Shown piece after piece: positions 26,180 through 32,046 of a stretch of DNA of 32,046 nucleotides (the stretch's first letter is position 1; every line of letters begins with the position of its first letter). This DNA comes from Prosthecobacter debontii (lineage in GTDB: Bacteria; Verrucomicrobiota; Verrucomicrobiia; Verrucomicrobiales; Akkermansiaceae): NCBI GenBank assembly GCA_945869855.1, contig CAMBQC010000013.1, positions 1 through 32,046 on the forward strand, given 5' to 3'. The notes beneath the pieces are model-generated. The model searched no databases, was not told the DNA's origin, and worked only from the letters and a program-made list of their open reading frames with translations. Position numbers and translations under genes: made by a program.

Positions 26180-28546
26180 ATGAGCGAGCAAGTTTTCGAC
26201 TACGAGAAGTTGGGGCAATTTTATCTGGGTAAGGAATACAACCACGATACCCAAACGGTCACGGCGGAGGCGGTGATGTATGATTCGAAGGATCTCGTTA
26301 CTCATGGCGTGGTGCTAGGGATGACGGGTTCCGGGAAAACGGGTTTGTGCCTCGCGCTGTTAGAAGAGGCGGCGATGGACAATATCCCGGCCATCGTGAT
26401 CGACCCGAAAGGCGACATCGCGAACCTGCTGCTGACCTTTCCGGAGCTGGATGGGAAAAGTTTCCAGCCATGGGTGAACGTGGATGATGCGGCGAAGAAG
26501 GGGATCACCGTCGAGGAACACGCCACGAAGACGGCGGCGATGTGGAAAAAGGGCTTGGAGGATTGGGGGCAGGGCGCGGATCGCATCGCGCGCTTCCGGG
26601 AGAAGACCGATATCAACATTTTCACGCCCGGCAGCCCGGCGGGGATACCGGTTTCCATCCTCAGTTCGCTGGGCGTGCCGCCCGCCGAGGTGATGGAGGA
26701 CGGCGAGCTGTTAGGTGAAACCGTGGGCAGCACGGTGGACAGCTTGCTCTCGCTGGTCGGCGTTGATTCGGATGGCCCGGAGGCGGCGCTGCTTTCATCG
26801 ATTTTCCTCAGCGAATGGAAGGAAGGTCGCGGACTCGATTTGGAAAAACTCATCGGGCAGATCCAGCGGCCCGGCTTCGGCAAGATCGGCGTGATCGATC
26901 TGGAAACCTTTTTCCCCGAGAAACCGCGCCAGGCTCTTGCGATGAAATTCAACACGCTGCTGGCCTCGCCGAGCTTCTCCGCATGGCTGGAGGGCGCGCC
27001 GCTCGACATCGGGAAAATGCTTTACCGCGACGACAACAAGCCGCGCATCTCCATTTTCTCCATCGCCCACCTCGGCGACGCCGAACGCATGTTTTTCGTA
27101 AGCCTGCTGCTCAACCAGATGGTCGGCTGGATGCGGACGCAGCGCGGCACGACCTCGCTCCGCGCTCTGCTCTACATGGATGAGATTTACGGTTTCCTGC
27201 CGCCCTCCGCGAACCCGCCCTCGAAGCGCCCGATGATGACCATGCTGAAACAGGGGCGCGCCTTCGGACTCGGCTGCCTTCTCGCCACGCAAAACCCGGT
27301 CGATCTCGATTACAAGGCGCTATCGAACATCGGCACCTGGTTCCTCGGCCGGCTGCAGACGGAGCGCGACAAGCTGCGCGTGCTCGACGGGCTGGAGGGC
27401 GCGGCGGGATCGCAGAACGCGAAGTTCGACCGCAAGGAAATGGAGACGCTACTCTCGGGCTTGGGCAACCGGGTTTTCCTGATGAACAACGTCCACGAGG
27501 ACGCACCGGTGTTGTTCCACGTTCGCTGGGTGATGAGCTACCTGACAGGCCCGCTCACCCGCGGCCAGATCAAGGGGCTGATGGATCCGAAGCGGGCGGC
27601 TTTCGTTCCGGTGAAAGCGCAAGCGGCGGAGGATTTCAACCCGATGGCGCGCTCCACAGCTCCGGCGGAAAATACTACGAGATCCGTACTTGGTGCGGGC
27701 GTGACCGAGCTTTTCGCGGCCTCGAATAGCGGCAAATATATCCCCTTTCTCTACCGGGAGGCCACCGTGCATTTCTCACTCGCGAAAGCCAACGTCGAAG
27801 GCAGCCGCAAGGTGGCGAAGGTGAATCCCATCCTCGCCAGCGGCATCGATTGGGAATCCACGGACACCGTCCTGCCGGAGACGCTGAAGGAAAATCCCGA
27901 GGAAGGCGTCGCGTTCGCGGAACTGCCGGGATACGCGATGAACGCGAAGAATTACACGGCGGTGGTGAAGGATTTCGCGGATGATCTCTACCGCGAGGAA
28001 CGCGCCGAGATCTGGCTCTGCCCGTCGCTCAAGGCTTGGGGGAAACTCGGCGAGTCGGAGGCGGATTTCCGCGCCCGGCTTGTCCACGCGGCGCATGAGG
28101 GCAGGGATGCCGCTTTGGCAAAAGCGCGCGAGGCGGCGGAGAAGAAAACCAAGGTTCTAGAAGGCCGCCTGCGGACGGCAGAGACGCAGCTCTGCAAGGA
28201 AAAGGCCGAGTCCGGCTCCGCGAAGATGCAGGCCGGGATCTCTGTGCTCGGCAGCGTCCTCAAATCGGTCTTCGGCAGGAAATCTGGATTCGGCGGGCTA
28301 ACGGGCAGCACCACATCCTTCACCAAGGCCACCACCGCCTACAAGCAGCACCAGGACGTCGCCAACGCCGAGGCGAAAATCGAAGGCATCCAGGAGGAGG
28401 TCGAATCCATCCGCAAGGCGCTGGAGAATGAGGTGGAGGAAATCGGACGGACATTCGATCCCTTCACGCTCCCCCTCGAAAAGGAAACCCTCAAGCCCAC
28501 GCGCACGGATGTGAAGGTGGAGCGGGTAGGGCTGCTGTGGATGTGA
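26180..28546 (+). CDS. HerA/FtsK-superfamily ATPase with C-terminal coiled coil
   Basis: 788 residues. Walker A GMTGSGKT at 47-54 after THGVVLGM; then IPAIVIDPKGDIANLL, a typical HerA/VirB4-type block; Walker B ALLYMDEIYGFLP; a MLKQGRAFGLGCLLATQNPV block with the sensor Gln-Asn; and WFLGRLQTERDKLRVL with arginine residues near the nucleotide. A coiled coil (about residues 640-690) and a second heptad stretch near the end (IEGIQEEVESIRKALENEVE) follow. Members of this superfamily form hexamers that pump DNA or protein; this gene has no nuclease partner, membrane segment or conjugation neighbour, so its substrate is open. Start placed at ATG 26180 (MSEQVFDYEKLGQFYLG); the 59 codons upstream look non-coding. 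Confidence 0.8.
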   Translation: MSEQVFDYEKLGQFYLGKEYNHDTQTVTAEAVMYDSKDLVTHGVVLGMTGSGKTGLCLALLEEAAMDNIPAIVIDPKGDIANLLLTFPELDGKSFQPWVNVDDAAKKGITVEEHATKTAAMWKKGLEDWGQGADRIARFREKTDINIFTPGSPAGIPVSILSSLGVPPAEVMEDGELLGETVGSTVDSLLSLVGVDSDGPEAALLSSIFLSEWKEGRGLDLEKLIGQIQRPGFGKIGVIDLETFFPEKPRQALAMKFNTLLASPSFSAWLEGAPLDIGKMLYRDDNKPRISIFSIAHLGDAERMFFVSLLLNQMVGWMRTQRGTTSLRALLYMDEIYGFLPPSANPPSKRPMMTMLKQGRAFGLGCLLATQNPVDLDYKALSNIGTWFLGRLQTERDKLRVLDGLEGAAGSQNAKFDRKEMETLLSGLGNRVFLMNNVHEDAPVLFHVRWVMSYLTGPLTRGQIKGLMDPKRAAFVPVKAQAAEDFNPMARSTAPAENTTRSVLGAGVTELFAASNSGKYIPFLYREATVHFSLAKANVEGSRKVAKVNPILASGIDWESTDTVLPETLKENPEEGVAFAELPGYAMNAKNYTAVVKDFADDLYREERAEIWLCPSLKAWGKLGESEADFRARLVHAAHEGRDAALAKAREAAEKKTKVLEGRLRTAETQLCKEKAESGSAKMQAGISVLGSVLKSVFGRKSGFGGLTGSTTSFTKATTAYKQHQDVANAEAKIEGIQEEVESIRKALENEVEEIGRTFDPFTLPLEKETLKPTRTDVKVERVGLLWM

Positions 28547-28550
28547 CAGA

Positions 28551-28568
28551 TGGAGGATGCATCTTCCA
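28551..28568. terminator. Possible terminator between the HerA-type gene and vapC
   Basis: TGGAGGAT (28551-28558) pairs with ATCTTCCA (28561-28568), including one G-T pair, immediately after the stop codon. The loop is tight and there is no clean T-run, so support is modest. The position between convergent genes fits. Confidence 0.35.
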
Positions 28569-28589
28569 GCTCGGCTTCCCTTTCCTTTC

Positions 28590-28997
28590 TCAAGGAGAGA
28601 TTAGTTCGACTCCGGGGAAATAAGTGCGATAACGACCGACATCCCGCGTGATGATCGGGATTCCCAGTGCGGCAGCGTGGGCACCGATGAAGAAATCCGG
28701 TAGAGGCGCCGTTTTGCTGCCCCCACGCTGGCGATATAGTTTGAAGGCTTGGGCGGCGAGAAAAAGCCCCAAGCGAGGTATTTCCCTGAAGTCCACCCCA
28801 AGGGTCAGCAGGATTGCATCGACATCATCCGGATCTTCCGACTCATGGCAAAGTTCCGAATAGATCATCGGATTAACCACCATCCGCCCGAGATAGCGGC
28901 TCATCTGCTCCTGAGACCAATCCGCCCATAGCTCGTCATGCTCCGTGATATCAAGGAGCACGTTGGTATCCACGAGGATGATTTCCGGTTCAGTCAT
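28590..28997 (-). CDS. VapC/FitB-like PIN-domain toxin, module 1
   Basis: 135-residue PIN-domain ribonuclease. Acidic metal-binding residues are all present: Asp10 in ILVDTNVLLD, Glu48 in IYSELCHE, Asp101 in LPDFFIGAHA and Asp119 in IITRDVGRY. VapC-type toxins typically cut tRNA or rRNA; the target here is unknown. Start chosen at MTEPEIILVD (28997), which overlaps the end of the antitoxin gene by 8 nt, a normal arrangement for such pairs; the open frame extends upstream but only within the antitoxin gene. It converges with the HerA-type ATPase gene. Confidence 0.87.
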   Translation of the reverse strand: MTEPEIILVDTNVLLDITEHDELWADWSQEQMSRYLGRMVVNPMIYSELCHESEDPDDVDAILLTLGVDFREIPRLGLFLAAQAFKLYRQRGGSKTAPLPDFFIGAHAAALGIPIITRDVGRYRTYFPGVELISP

Positions 28998-29253
28998 CGC
29001 CCCTGAGTTCGCGCATGATCTCATCGGTGCTGCGTCCGCCAGCCCGCCCTTTCCAGATTCCACGAACTGCTTCCAGTCGTGCTCGCAACTCTCCCTGCGT
29101 GCGCGGCGGGGTGATCGCTTCCCCTTGGTTGACCGCTGCCGCAAGGATGGAGCGGGCTTCCGCTTCCATTGAAGTCTGATGGCTGGCGGCGCGGATACGA
29201 AGCTTCCTCTTCACCTCTTCATCAAGGTTGCGTATCGTTAGCGTTGTGCTCAT
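28990..29253 (-). CDS. FitA-like ribbon-helix-helix antitoxin, module 1
   Basis: 87 residues beginning STTLTIRNLDEEVKRKLRIR, the classic FitA/Arc-type ribbon-helix-helix (beta strand TLTIRNL, then two helices with AASHQTSMEAEARSILAAAV). The C-terminal half (GIWKGRAGGRSTDEIMRELR) would wrap the PIN toxin and place an Arg in its active site. First gene of the pair, so it should repress its own transcription; a small palindrome overlapping the -10 region upstream is a plausible operator. Confidence 0.88.
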   Translation of the reverse strand: MSTTLTIRNLDEEVKRKLRIRAASHQTSMEAEARSILAAAVNQGEAITPPRTQGELRARLEAVRGIWKGRAGGRSTDEIMRELRGDD

Positions 29254-29260
29254 TGAAGAA

Positions 29261-29288
29261 TTGCTAGCATTGATTGCGTTGCTGTCAA
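29261..29288 (-). promoter_or_regulatory. Promoter and operator candidate for toxin-antitoxin module 1
   Basis: On the minus strand TTGACA (29283-29288) is followed after 16 nt by TAGCAA (29261-29266). The -10 box overlaps the palindrome TGCTAGCA (29262-29269), a suitable binding site for a ribbon-helix-helix dimer. Transcription would begin almost at the start codon (29253), giving a nearly leaderless message. Confidence 0.42.
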
Positions 29289-29338
29289 TACTGGAAGTTT
29301 TCTGTATTCGTTTCCCATCCGTTGGAAGGACACATCAG

Positions 29339-29731
29339 CTACCACTTTTCGACTTTCAGGTTTTTCACGCGCTTGAATTCGCGTGAATTTCCGGTGACCA
29401 GGGTCCAATCGTGGCAACGCGCGACTCCGGCGATGAGGTAGTCGATGGCTCCAATCGGAGTGCCCTTCTTTTCGAGTTCGGCGCGAATTTGGGCTGCCTC
29501 TGCAGCCTCAGAATTTGAAAACGGAGCCACCTTAAGCAGATCGAGAAGAGCGTTCAGATCCCGGATTTTCTCGCTTTTACGTAACGTGCTTTTCTCTATG
29601 CCCACTCGCAGTTCGTAAACCGTCAGGATCGAGATGTAGATGTGATCGGGATCTTGCCGGGTGATCTGCTGTTTCACATCCGGGTCGTCTCGCAGAAATC
29701 GGACGCAAGTGTCTGTATCCAGGAGAAACAT
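29339..29731 (-). CDS. vapC: VapC PIN-domain toxin, module 2
   Basis: 130 residues, full PIN domain: Asp5 in MFLLDTDTCVRFLR, Glu40 in SILTVYELRVGIEKS, Asp97 in IGAIDYLIAGVARCH, and the end TLVTGNSREFKRVKNLKVE, which is the usual VapC closing phrase (V-T-x-N-x-x-x-F-x-R-V-x-x-L-x-x-E-x-W). Start chosen at ATG 29731, 2 nt after the antitoxin stop; the frame upstream overlaps the antitoxin and is not family-like. It is not closely related to the toxin of module 1: the spacing of the acidic residues and the C terminus differ. Confidence 0.93.
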   Translation of the reverse strand: MFLLDTDTCVRFLRDDPDVKQQITRQDPDHIYISILTVYELRVGIEKSTLRKSEKIRDLNALLDLLKVAPFSNSEAAEAAQIRAELEKKGTPIGAIDYLIAGVARCHDWTLVTGNSREFKRVKNLKVEKW

Positions 29732-29733
29732 GG

Positions 29734-29964
29734 TCAGAAGTCGATGGGTCTGGAATCTTTCGGACGTTCGGGAAGTTCGAAATCGTCGAAAGCCCCTGTG
29801 AACCATTTCTCCAGATCTACCGGCCAACCTTTCGCATCCAAGGGCGTGAGAATCAGTTTGTCGTCTTTCCTCTCGATCATGATCTCGCCAGGTGGCAATG
29901 CGAATTTCGCGGGTAGCCTGACGGCCACGCTTCCTCCGTTTCTGAATACGCGGGTCTTATCCAT
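29734..29964 (-). CDS. vapB: VapB-like AbrB/SpoVT-type antitoxin, module 2
   Basis: 76 residues. The N terminus, DKTRVFRNGGSVAVRLPAKF, is the swapped-hairpin AbrB DNA-binding fold in its VapB form (N-G-x-S-x-A-V-R-L-P). The C terminus, LEKWFTGAFDDFELPERP, is the toxin-neutralising segment. It sits 2 nt ahead of its toxin gene. The inverted repeat at 30003-30022 could be its operator. Start placed at ATG 29964, where the fold begins. Confidence 0.9.
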   Translation of the reverse strand: MDKTRVFRNGGSVAVRLPAKFALPPGEIMIERKDDKLILTPLDAKGWPVDLEKWFTGAFDDFELPERPKDSRPIDF

Positions 29965-30002
29965 GTGCGCATGGTAGCACGCCGGACGAAAAAATCGAGA
30001 AA

Positions 30003-30022
30003 ATACATCATTACAGGTGTAT
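30003..30022. promoter_or_regulatory. Inverted repeat between vapB and guaB
   Basis: ATACA (30003-30007) and TGTAT (30018-30022) lie symmetrically in the 123-nt divergent gap. It may be a VapBC operator, but the arms are short. Confidence 0.2.
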
Positions 30023-30087
30023 GTGAAATTTTTCCCCATACTCGAATCCGCGCTTGCCGCCGGGCGGGCGGGTCTGTTGACTTTCGC

Positions 30088-31542
30088 ATGGCAGAGATTT
30101 CATTAGGATTGTCGTTCGACGATGTGCTTTTGGTTCCGGCATTGAGCGCGGTTCTGCCAGGCGAGGCCGATCTTTCCACCGAGGTTGCGCCCGGGATTCC
30201 GCTGGGCTTGCCGGTCATTTCCGCTGCGATGGACACGGTTTCCGAGCATGATCTCGCGATCGCACTGGCGCGTGAAGGCGGGATGGGAGTGATTCACCGC
30301 GCGTGCCCGATCGAAGAGCAGGCGGCGATGGTTTCCAAAGTGAAGCGCTCCGAGAGCGCAGTGATCAACAAGCCCTTCACGGTCAGCAAGACCGATACCG
30401 TGGAGCGCGTGCTGGTGATCATGGAGGAAAACGGTTTCTCCGGATTCCCCGTTGTGGACGGCCAGGGCCGCCTCGAAGGCATGGTGACGGGCCGCGATGT
30501 GCGCTATCTCGACCGCCCCAACGCCTTGGTTTCCGAGGTGATGACCCCGCGCGAAAAAGTCATCACCGCCCCGCCGACGACCGGCCTTGAGGAGGCGCGG
30601 CGCATCCTTTACCAGAACCGCATCGAGAAACTTCCGCTGGTGGACTCGGATGGTCATCTCGTCGGTCTGATCACCGGATCGGATATCGAGAAACGCATCC
30701 GTTTCACCAGTGCCGCAAAGGACGCAAACGGCCAGCTCCGCTGTGGTGCGGCGGTCGGCGTGGGGCCGGATGTGCAGGAACGGGCTCTCGCGCTCATCGC
30801 AGCGGGCGCGGACGCTCTTTTCATCGATGCGGCGACAGGCCACACACGCCACGTGATGAACGTGATCGAAATGCTGCGCGGCCTCAGCGACAGGCCGGTG
30901 GTGGCCGGAAACGTAGTGACGGAGCAGGGCGCGAAGGATCTCGTCGCCGCCGGAGCCAGCGCGCTGAAAGTGGGCGTCGGCCCCGGATCGATTTGCACCA
31001 CGCGCGTGATCGCCGGTGTGGGCATGCCGCAGTTCACCGCGATCCAGAATGTCGCTGGTTATTGCCGCGAGCGAGGCGTGAAAGTCATCGCCGACGGCGG
31101 CATCCGCTACTCGGGAGATGTGGTGAAAGCCATCGCCGCCGGTGCGGATCTGGTAATGCTTGGATCGATCCTCGCGGGCACGCGCGAAAGCCCCGGACAA
31201 AGCGTTTACTACCAAGGCCGCCGATTCAAAACCTACCGCGGCATGGGCTCGCTCGGCGCGATGCGCAAGGGCGCGGGCGACCGTTACGCCCAGAACAGCT
31301 CCGGGAAGCTCGTTGCCGAAGGCGTGGAAGGCCGCGTGCCCTACAAAGGGCCGCTTTCCGATGTCGTCTTCCAGCTCATGGGCGGCCTGAAATCCGGCAT
31401 GGGCTACGTCGGCGCCTCCACCCTCGCCGAGCTCCGCGAGAAAGCCGTCTTCACCCGCATCACCGCCGGCGGCCTCCGCGAAAGCCACGTCCACGACATC
31501 GTGATGACGGAGGAACCCACGAACTACCAACCGCTTGGCTGA
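30088..31542 (+). CDS. guaB: Inosine-5'-monophosphate dehydrogenase
   Basis: NAD-dependent oxidation of IMP to XMP, the committed step to GMP. 484 residues, standard. Barrel start [18 protein letters not shown], then [19 protein letters not shown]; tandem CBS domains at about 90-205 ([20 protein letters not shown] and [20 protein letters not shown]); catalytic loop [11 protein letters not shown] with the active-site Cys; [19 protein letters not shown]; the flap [10 protein letters not shown]; and [12 protein letters not shown]. Start at MAEISLG (30088); the frame is open further up, but that part overlaps the antitoxin promoter region. guaA follows after 89 nt, making a guaBA unit. Confidence 0.97.
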   Translation: MAEISLGLSFDDVLLVPALSAVLPGEADLSTEVAPGIPLGLPVISAAMDTVSEHDLAIALAREGGMGVIHRACPIEEQAAMVSKVKRSESAVINKPFTVSKTDTVERVLVIMEENGFSGFPVVDGQGRLEGMVTGRDVRYLDRPNALVSEVMTPREKVITAPPTTGLEEARRILYQNRIEKLPLVDSDGHLVGLITGSDIEKRIRFTSAAKDANGQLRCGAAVGVGPDVQERALALIAAGADALFIDAATGHTRHVMNVIEMLRGLSDRPVVAGNVVTEQGAKDLVAAGASALKVGVGPGSICTTRVIAGVGMPQFTAIQNVAGYCRERGVKVIADGGIRYSGDVVKAIAAGADLVMLGSILAGTRESPGQSVYYQGRRFKTYRGMGSLGAMRKGAGDRYAQNSSGKLVAEGVEGRVPYKGPLSDVVFQLMGGLKSGMGYVGASTLAELREKAVFTRITAGGLRESHVHDIVMTEEPTNYQPLG

Positions 31543-31546
31543 AAAC

Positions 31547-31629
31547 TCAAATCTCAAAATTCAACTTTCAAGGAAGAGCACTGTGCGGCGCCCGTTGGTT
31601 TTGAGATTTGAAATTTGAAATTTGAATTT
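31547..31629. repeat. A/T-rich intergenic repeat, copy 2, in inverted arrangement
   Basis: The guaB-guaA gap begins with tcaaatctcaaaattcaact and ends with ttttgagatttgaaatttga. Positions 31547-31559 and 31599-31611 are perfect 13-nt inverted repeats with 39 nt between them, so the leader of guaA can fold into a hairpin. The left arm matches the copy in the kinase/regulator gap (5718-5752). The right arm continues with a TTTGAAA unit repeated. Confidence 0.75.
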
Positions 31630-31631
31630 TT

Positions 31632-32046
31632 ATGCACGATCACAACCACGTCGCCGTCATCGACTTCGGCTCGCAATACACGCAGCTCATTGTACGGCGT
31701 GTGCGGGAATTGGGATTTTTCGCCATGCTTTATGCGTTGGAGGATTTCCCGAACATCGGCGAGCCCGGCGCGATCATCCTTTCTGGCGGGCCGAAGAGCA
31801 CGAGCGAGGAGGATGCACCGGATCTGGATTTCGAAGCGTTGAAAGCCTTCGGCGTGCCGGTGCTCGGCGTGTGCTACGGGATGCAGCTCCTGAACCTGAA
31901 ATTTGGCGGAACCGTGGAGAAGAGCAACCGCCGCGAATACGGCCCGGCGGATCTTTTCCCGGTGGATGACTGCGCGCTTTACGAGGGGATCTCTGCGGTT
32001 TCCCAAGTGTGGATGAGCCATTCCGATACGGTGAAAATCATCCCCG
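31632..32046 (+). CDS. guaA: GMP synthase (glutamine-hydrolysing), N-terminal part
   Basis: Amidates XMP to GMP using glutamine. Only the first 138 residues are in the window: most of the class I glutamine amidotransferase domain. VAVIDFGSQYTQLIVRRVRE opens it, ILSGGPKST follows, and Cys81 in GVPVLGVCYGMQLL is the nucleophile. RREYGPADL and WMSHSDTV are GuaA-specific. The catalytic His-Glu pair, the PP-loop ATPase and the dimerisation domain lie beyond the right edge. Second gene of guaBA; its leader carries the hairpin-forming A/T-rich repeat. Confidence 0.96.
   Translation, partial: MHDHNHVAVIDFGSQYTQLIVRRVRELGFFAMLYALEDFPNIGEPGAIILSGGPKSTSEEDAPDLDFEALKAFGVPVLGVCYGMQLLNLKFGGTVEKSNRREYGPADLFPVDDCALYEGISAVSQVWMSHSDTVKIIP

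Noticed and set aside
30103..31557. 484-codon minus-strand frame opposite guaB
   Set aside because: Antisense shadow; the sense strand is an unmistakable IMP dehydrogenase.

Overview
The window is GC-rich bacterial chromosome with no tRNA, rRNA, CRISPR array, integrase or transposase that I can see. Gene content and style point to the PVC group, most likely Verrucomicrobia (an inference; no rRNA is available to confirm it). The reasons are: an FtsQ-FtsA-FtsZ set with a long FtsZ tail and a deviant T7 loop; a free-standing OvoA-type C-terminal methyltransferase; short A/T-rich intergenic repeats built on TTTGAAATTTGAA; and an almost complete lack of Shine-Dalgarno-like sequence before the starts.

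Layout. 1-6927 (minus strand) is a tightly packed run transcribed leftward: an NtrB-like histidine kinase, an NtrC-like sigma-54 activator, a GT-C-type membrane protein, xseB, dxs and a 3'-truncated BrnT-like gene. 7055-8137 is a GDP-mannose pyrophosphorylase. 8138-8796 is the one long gene-poor gap; it holds a hairpin-rich segment, a doubtful small ORF and a possible promoter. 8797-12735 is ftsQ-ftsA-ftsZ. 12803-13839 (minus) encodes an OvoA-like methyltransferase and an EF-hand lipoprotein. rlmH follows at 13889-14332. 14375-16245 (minus) holds a 58-residue lipoprotein and two tandem, related membrane/coiled-coil proteins. 16402-18132 is an MsbA-type ABC exporter.

18343-20440 is the most unusual part. 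It holds a compositionally odd gene that reads as a degenerate sugar-kinase-fold protein (NahK/APH type) lacking its catalytic residues, followed directly by a bacterial nitric oxide synthase oxygenase domain that is short at its N terminus. A DEAD-box helicase with a DEVD motif II follows. A strong bidirectional terminator separates it from the chaperone block dnaK-groES-groEL (minus strand, 21961-25904), which has a sigma-32-like promoter candidate. A HerA-type ATPase (26180-28546) faces away from dnaK. Two adjacent but unrelated VapBC-type toxin-antitoxin modules (28590-29964) precede guaB and the start of guaA, which runs off the window.

Functionally most of the window is housekeeping: isoprenoid precursors, division, purine synthesis, protein folding, ribosome modification and export. 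Three accessory layers sit on it: the kinase-like/NOS pair, the paralogous coiled-coil pair with its tiny lipoprotein, and three toxin-type genes.
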